Source: Candidatus Lachnoclostridium avicola
GTDB lineage: Bacteria; Bacillota; Clostridia; Lachnospirales; Lachnospiraceae
Reading direction: 5' to 3'
Length of the DNA: 64,000 bases
NCBI GenBank assembly: GCA_019114465.1
Contig: DXFM01000008.1
Coordinates: 26,699 to 90,698 of the forward strand
Shown: positions 58,841 to 64,000 of the stretch, one piece after another
How the letters are laid out: each line of letters begins with the position of its first letter
Position numbering within the stretch: the first letter of the stretch is position 1
The notes under the pieces: model-generated
Seen by the model: only the letters and a program-made list of their open reading frames with translations
What the model was told of the DNA's origin: nothing
Database searches by the model: none
Position numbers and translations under genes: made by a program

Positions 58841-59785
58841 TTATTTCATCACGTTCTGGGGTGTGCCGTCCATCCATTTCACAATGTTGTCGAACACGAT
58901 GACTGCCCGCTTTACAAGGGCTTCCTTTGTGGCGAAGCCGATGTGGGGAGTGGCGATCACGTTCTTCGCCGTGAGAAGGGGATGGTCCTTCGCGATGGGA
59001 GGCTCGCCCTCGAATACGTCGATGCCCGCTCCGGCGATCTTTCCGCTGTTTAAGGCGTCAGCGAGAGCGGCGCTGTCCACCACCGGTCCCCGGGAAGTAT
59101 TGATGAGAAGGGCGTTGGGCTTCATCAGATCCAGCTGCGCCTTTCCGATCATTCCTCTGGTTCCGTCATTTAACGGGGTGTGGAGGGAGATGATGTCGCA
59201 GGTGGAGAGGAGTGTGTCCAGATCCACATAGGTGATGCCGGGAATGTCCTTTTTCGTGCGGCTGTAGGCGTACACCTGGCAGCCGAAGGCCTGTGCCACG
59301 GCGGCCACCTTCAGGCCGATGGCGCCTGTGCCCACCACGCCGAATTTCTTTCCTTCCAGCTCAAAGCCGATGAGGCCGTCCTTCGTGCCTCCGTTTCTCA
59401 CAGCCTGTCCGCAGGCGGGCAGATTGCGGTAGAGAGCCACGATCATGCCGAATACCAGGTCGGCCACGGCGGCGTTGGAGTAGCCGGAGCAGTTGCACAC
59501 GGTGATGCCCTTCTCCCGGCATACGTCCATGGCAATGTGGTCCACGCCGGTGAAGGCGACCGCCAGCATTTTCAGGTTTTCGCATCCGCGGATCACGTCC
59601 GCGTTTAAGGGAAGGTTGGAGACGGCAATGATGTCCGCGTCTTTTCCTCTCTCAATCAGAGTTTCCGTGTCGGTGACACGGGTGTTGTAGTACTGGATTT
59701 CCACAGAATCCGGAAGAGCTTCTCTGGCCATGGAAAGCAGTTTTTCGTCGTCCACGCCCAATGGTTCGATAATCACAAGTTTCAT
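58841..59785 (-). CDS. D-isomer-specific 2-hydroxyacid dehydrogenase
   Basis: FGVVGTGAIGLKVAAVAQAFG; DIISLHTPLNDGTRGMIGKAQLDLMKPNALLINTSRGPVVD. Confidence 0.93.
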   Translation of the reverse strand: MKLVIIEPLGVDDEKLLSMAREALPDSVEIQYYNTRVTDTETLIERGKDADIIAVSNLPLNADVIRGCENLKMLAVAFTGVDHIAMDVCREKGITVCNCSGYSNAAVADLVFGMIVALYRNLPACGQAVRNGGTKDGLIGFELEGKKFGVVGTGAIGLKVAAVAQAFGCQVYAYSRTKKDIPGITYVDLDTLLSTCDIISLHTPLNDGTRGMIGKAQLDLMKPNALLINTSRGPVVDSAALADALNSGKIAGAGIDVFEGEPPIAKDHPLLTAKNVIATPHIGFATKEALVKRAVIVFDNIVKWMDGTPQNVMK

Positions 59786-59964
59786 TTGTTTAATCTCCTT
59801 TTTTCAGTATGTTCTGCAATCAGTATACGTTTTTTCTGCCGATTGTGCAAGATGTTTCCGGGCGGCGGAGAGAGACGGAATAAAAGCGGATGGAGGCCGG
59901 CGGCGCGAAAAGCAAAAATGGGATAAAGCCGGGGAAAAACGCCGTTTTTCCGCCAAAAAACTCC

Positions 59965-59993
59965 TTGACACAAAAAAATAATCCATATATAAT
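59965..59993 (+). promoter_or_regulatory. str operon promoter
   Basis: TTGACA(59965)-N17-TATAAT(59988). Confidence 0.8.
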
Positions 59994-60083
59994 AAGAAAG
60001 CGTGCACAGACAGGCAGTGTTTTTGTGCGCAAAAATACGCTAACAAAGCGCAACCACAGACAATATCACAGGAGGTGAAAAGA

Positions 60084-60503
60084 ATGCCAACATTTAACCA
60101 GTTAGTTAGAAAGGGAAGACAGACAGCAGTAAAGAAATCTACCGCTCCGGCTCTTCAGAGAGGATACAACTCCTTACAGAAGCGCGCGACCAACGAGTCT
60201 GCTCCGCAGAAGCGCGGCGTGTGCACTGCTGTAAAGACTGCTACCCCGAAGAAGCCGAACTCTGCTCTCAGAAAGATCGCCAGAGTACGTCTTTCCAACG
60301 GAATCGAGGTTACCAGCTACATCCCCGGCGAGGGACACAACCTGCAGGAGCATAGCGTGGTGCTGATCCGTGGCGGAAGAGTAAAAGACTTACCTGGTAC
60401 CAGATACCACATCATCAGAGGTACCCTGGATACCGCAGGCGTTGCTAACAGGAAACAGGCTCGTTCCAAGTACGGCGCTAAGAGACCGAAAGAGAAAAAA
60501 TAA
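60084..60503 (+). CDS. rpsL: 30S ribosomal protein S12
   Basis: [43 protein letters not shown]. Confidence 0.98.
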   Translation: MPTFNQLVRKGRQTAVKKSTAPALQRGYNSLQKRATNESAPQKRGVCTAVKTATPKKPNSALRKIARVRLSNGIEVTSYIPGEGHNLQEHSVVLIRGGRVKDLPGTRYHIIRGTLDTAGVANRKQARSKYGAKRPKEKK

Positions 60504-60660
60504 TTCGCCCAGGCGAAGATAAGTGCCGGACTGTTTGATATTGACCTGTAGGTTGCAGGATATAAATCAGGAACCGAGCACGAACACACACAAAACTGTG
60601 TGAGTACCGAAGAATTAAGTAAGCCGCAGGCTGTGCGGCAATATTAAGGAGGGAAGTAAC
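60504..60660 (+). promoter_or_regulatory. Structured rpsL-rpsG intercistronic region, candidate leader
   Basis: Three hairpins: TTCGCccagGCGAA (60504), CACACA/TGTGTG (60585-60602), GCCGCA/TGCGGC (60623-60639). Confidence 0.4.
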
Positions 60661-61131
60661 GTGCCACGTAAAGGACATACTCAGAAAAGAGACGTTCTGG
60701 CAGACCCGATTTACAACAACAAGGTTGTGACCAAGCTGATCAACAACATCATGCTTGACGGAAAGAAGGGTGTTGCTCAGAAGATCGTTTACGGCGCATT
60801 TGAACGTGTCGCAGAGAAGACCGGAAAAGATGCCGTAGAAGTATTTGAAGAAGCAATGAACAACATCATGCCTGTACTTGAGGTAAAGGCAAAACGTATC
60901 GGCGGTGCTACCTATCAGGTGCCCATCGAGGTAAAGCCGGACAGAAGACAGGCGTTAGCGCTTCGCTGGCTGACCATGTTCTCCCGTAAGAGAGGCGAGA
61001 AGACTCAGGAAGAGAGACTGGCCAACGAGATTATGGATGCGGCCAACAACACTGGCGCAGCCGTAAAGAGAAAAGAAGACATGCACAAGATGGCAGAGGC
61101 AAACAAGGCATTTGCACACTATCGCTTCTAA
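60661..61131 (+). CDS. rpsG: 30S ribosomal protein S7 (GTG start)
   Basis: [37 protein letters not shown]. Confidence 0.98.
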   Translation: MPRKGHTQKRDVLADPIYNNKVVTKLINNIMLDGKKGVAQKIVYGAFERVAEKTGKDAVEVFEEAMNNIMPVLEVKAKRIGGATYQVPIEVKPDRRQALALRWLTMFSRKRGEKTQEERLANEIMDAANNTGAAVKRKEDMHKMAEANKAFAHYRF

Positions 61132-61152
61132 TTATCATAGGAGGAAAAGACC

Positions 61153-63273
61153 TTGGCTGGAAGAGAATATCCATTGGAGAGAACCAGAAATATTGGTATT
61201 ATGGCTCACATCGACGCTGGTAAGACCACGCTGACTGAGCGTATCCTGTATTACACTGGTGTAAACTATAAAATTGGTAATACTCACGAAGGCAACGCAA
61301 CCATGGACTGGATGGAGCAGGAGCAGGAGAGAGGTATCACCATCACTTCCGCAGCTACCACCTGCCACTGGACTCTGGAAGAAAACTGCAAGCCGAAGCC
61401 GGGCGCGCTGGAGCATCGTATCAACATTATCGATACTCCCGGACACGTGGATTTCACCGTTGAGGTGGAGCGTTCTCTGCGTGTACTGGACGGTGCGGTA
61501 GGCGTTTTCTGTGCAAAGGGCGGTGTTGAGCCCCAGTCTGAGAACGTGTGGCGTCAGGCAGATACCTACAATGTTCCGAGAATGGCCTTCATCAACAAGA
61601 TGGACATCCTCGGTGCAGATTTCTATAATGCAGTAGAGCAGATCCGTACCAGACTGGGAAAGAACGCAATCTGCATTCAGCTCCCCATCGGCAAGGAAGA
61701 TGAGTTCAAGGGAATCATCGACCTGTTCGAGATGAGAGCGTATATTTACAACGATGAGAAGGGCGACGATATCAGCATCGTGGATATCCCTGAGGATATG
61801 AAGGACGAGGCAGAGCTTTATCACACCGAGCTGGTGGAGAAGATCTGCGAGCTGGACGACGACCTGATGATGATGTATCTGGAGGGCGAGGAGCCGTCCG
61901 TAGAGGACATGAAGAAGGTTCTGAGAAAGGCTACCTGCGAGTGTACAGCAGTTCCCGTTTGCTGCGGATCCGCTTACAGAAACAAAGGTGTGCAGAAGCT
62001 TCTGGATGCCATCATCGAGTTCATGCCGTCTCCCATCGACATCCCGCCGATCAAGGGCGTGGATATGGACGGAAATGAGATCGTGAGACATTCTTCTGAT
62101 GAAGAGCCGTTCTCCGCTCTGGTGTTCAAGATCATGACCGACCCGTTTGTGGGTAAGCTGGCATATTTCCGTGTGTACTCCGGTACCATGAACTCCGGTT
62201 CCTACGTATACAATGCTACGAAGGACAAGAAGGAGCGTGTGGGCCGTATTGTACAGATGCACGCGAACAAGAGACATGAGATTGACAAGGTGTACTCCGG
62301 CGACATCGCCGCCGCAGTAGGCTTTAAGGTATCCACCACCGGTGATACCATCTGCGACGAGCAGCATCCGGTAATCCTGGAGTCCATGGAGTTCCCGGAG
62401 CCGGTTATCGATATCGCTATCGAGCCGAAGACCAAGGCTGGTCAGGGCAAGATGGGCGAGGCTCTTGCAAAGCTGGCAGAGGAGGATCCCACCTTCCGTA
62501 CCAGAACCGATCAGGAGACTGGTCAGACCATCATCTCCGGTATGGGCGAGCTTCATCTGGAGATCATCGTGGACCGTCTGCTCCGTGAGTTCAACGTGGA
62601 GGCCAACGTAGGTGCGCCTCAGGTTGCTTACAAGGAGACCTTCACCAAGGCTGTGGATGTGGACAGCAAGTACGCAAAGCAGTCCGGTGGACGTGGTCAG
62701 TACGGACACTGTAAAGTACACTTTGAGCCCATGGACGCCAACGCAGAGGAGACCTTCAAGTTTGATTCCTCCGTTGTGGGCGGCGCGATCCCGAAGGAGT
62801 ATATCCCCGCAGTCGGCGAGGGTATCGAGGAGGCTGCAAAGGCCGGTATCCTTGGCGGATTCCCGGTACTGGGCGTTCACGCTACCGTATATGACGGATC
62901 CTACCACGAGGTAGACTCTTCTGAGATGGCATTCCACATCGCCGGATCTCTGGCATTCAAGGAAGCTATGCAGAAGGCCAACCCGATCCTGCTGGAGCCG
63001 ATCATGAAGGTAGAGGTTACCATGCCTGAGGAATACATGGGAGACGTTATCGGCGACATCAATGCCCGCCGTGGACGGATCGAAGGTATGGAGGATGTAG
63101 GCGGCGGAAAGATGATCAAAGCATTTGTTCCCCTTTCCGAGATGTTCGGATACTCCACCGACCTGCGTTCCAGAACCCAGGGACGTGGAAACTACTCCAT
63201 GTTCTTTGACAAGTACGAGCCCGTTCCGAAGAGCGTTCAGGAGAAGATTCTCAGCGAGAGAAAAGGCAAATAA
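61153..63273 (+). CDS. fusA: Elongation factor G (TTG start)
   Basis: [25 protein letters not shown]; 706 aa. Confidence 0.99.
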   Translation: MAGREYPLERTRNIGIMAHIDAGKTTLTERILYYTGVNYKIGNTHEGNATMDWMEQEQERGITITSAATTCHWTLEENCKPKPGALEHRINIIDTPGHVDFTVEVERSLRVLDGAVGVFCAKGGVEPQSENVWRQADTYNVPRMAFINKMDILGADFYNAVEQIRTRLGKNAICIQLPIGKEDEFKGIIDLFEMRAYIYNDEKGDDISIVDIPEDMKDEAELYHTELVEKICELDDDLMMMYLEGEEPSVEDMKKVLRKATCECTAVPVCCGSAYRNKGVQKLLDAIIEFMPSPIDIPPIKGVDMDGNEIVRHSSDEEPFSALVFKIMTDPFVGKLAYFRVYSGTMNSGSYVYNATKDKKERVGRIVQMHANKRHEIDKVYSGDIAAAVGFKVSTTGDTICDEQHPVILESMEFPEPVIDIAIEPKTKAGQGKMGEALAKLAEEDPTFRTRTDQETGQTIISGMGELHLEIIVDRLLREFNVEANVGAPQVAYKETFTKAVDVDSKYAKQSGGRGQYGHCKVHFEPMDANAEETFKFDSSVVGGAIPKEYIPAVGEGIEEAAKAGILGGFPVLGVHATVYDGSYHEVDSSEMAFHIAGSLAFKEAMQKANPILLEPIMKVEVTMPEEYMGDVIGDINARRGRIEGMEDVGGGKMIKAFVPLSEMFGYSTDLRSRTQGRGNYSMFFDKYEPVPKSVQEKILSERKGK

Positions 63274-63279
63274 TAAGAC

Positions 63280-63308
63280 TTGAAATAACGGTTCAAATCG
63301 AATATAAT
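63280..63308 (+). promoter_or_regulatory. Internal promoter for tuf
   Basis: TTGAAA(63280)-N17-TATAAT(63303) in the fusA-tuf intergenic region. Confidence 0.65.
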
Positions 63309-63375
63309 TAAAGACAAGCCTTGATAATAACTATATTAGCCCTGAATGGGTGCAAATTAAGGAGGACGTTATAAA

Positions 63376-64000
63376 ATGGCTAAAGCTAAGTTTGAAAGAA
63401 CGAAACCGCATTGTAACATTGGTACCATTGGCCACGTAGACCATGGTAAAACAACTCTGACGGCTGCAATTACAAAGGTTCTTCACGAGAGATTAGGTAC
63501 CGGTGAAGAGGTAGCTTTCGAGAACATCGACAAGGCTCCCGAGGAGAGAGAGCGTGGAATCACCATCTCTACCGCACACGTTGAGTACGAGACCGCGAAG
63601 AGACACTACGCACACGTTGACTGCCCCGGACATGCTGACTATGTAAAGAACATGATCACCGGTGCTGCTCAGATGGACGGCGCTATCCTGGTTGTAGCTG
63701 CTACCGACGGTGTTATGGCTCAGACCAGAGAGCACATCCTTCTGTCCCGTCAGGTAGGCGTTCCCTATATCGTAGTATTCATGAACAAGTGCGATATGGT
63801 AGACGATCCGGAGCTGCTTGAGCTGGTTGAGATGGAGATCAGAGACCTGCTTACCGAGTATGAGTTCCCGGGCGATGACACCCCGATCATTCAGGGTTCT
63901 GCTCTGAAGGCTCTTGAGGATCCGATGGGTCCGTGGGGCGACAAGATCATGGAGCTTATGGACGCTGTTGACAGCTACATTCCGGATCCTGTACGTGATA
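63376..64000 (+). CDS. tuf: Elongation factor Tu (truncated by window end)
   Basis: atggctaaagctaagtttgaaagaacgaaaccgcattgtaacattggtaccattggccacgtagaccatggtaaaaca = [26 protein letters not shown]. Confidence 0.98.
   Translation, partial: MAKAKFERTKPHCNIGTIGHVDHGKTTLTAAITKVLHERLGTGEEVAFENIDKAPEERERGITISTAHVEYETAKRHYAHVDCPGHADYVKNMITGAAQMDGAILVVAATDGVMAQTREHILLSRQVGVPYIVVFMNKCDMVDDPELLELVEMEIRDLLTEYEFPGDDTPIIQGSALKALEDPMGPWGDKIMELMDAVDSYIPDPVRD

Noticed and set aside
61135-62937. 600-aa minus-strand ORF opposite fusA
   Set aside because: Antisense to EF-G; no protein-family motifs, explained by codon bias of a highly expressed gene.
1-64000. CRISPR arrays, tRNA or rRNA genes, prophage or transposase
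   Set aside because: No regularly spaced repeats, tRNA cloverleaf, rRNA signature or transposase/integrase protein seen in the sequence or ORF list.

Overview
This is a 64-kb chromosomal window that looks like a spore-forming Clostridia/Lachnospiraceae-type Firmicute (spoIIR, low-GC-type sigma-A promoters, rpoBC and str operons). In order it contains: (1) a catabolic-looking cluster (1-11.8 kb) with BmpA-type ABC permeases, a PfkB-fold protein whose GAGD motif reads GCGN, four divergent SIS-domain paralogs, a tandem-duplicated YjbQ protein plus a single YjbQ paralog, and three transporters; (2) hicAB and mgsA; (3) a surface-glycan locus (13.4-26 kb) with a Wzt-type ABC ATPase, an unusual 1036-aa multidomain glycosyltransferase, CDP-6-deoxyhexose genes (rfbFGH), licD and further glycosyltransferases; (4) BCCT and AGCS transporters and a zinc-dependent phospholipase C-like protein; (5) a yybP-ykoY (Mn2+) riboswitch with a perfect upstream promoter before a CaCA antiporter; (6) ispE, GntR, and a TetR-RND-TolC-TolC operon with a readable operator/promoter; (7) uxuA, spoIIR, ddl, murI, rpoB, rpoC; (8) a compact 'iron island' between rpoC and rpsL with three Fur-box/sigma-A promoters, driving a FeoB-associated Cys-rich peptide and two tandem near-identical noncoding RNA units with an anti-Shine-Dalgarno-like C-rich segment; (9) rpsL, rpsG, fusA, tuf. 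The strongest candidate for an undescribed system is the tandem Fur-controlled sRNA pair (about 58.3-58.83 kb). Next are the multi-SIS/YjbQ/PfkB-like cluster and the kinase-like/GT2/GT4 fusion. All calls come from reading the sequence and the supplied ORF translations; no database search was run.
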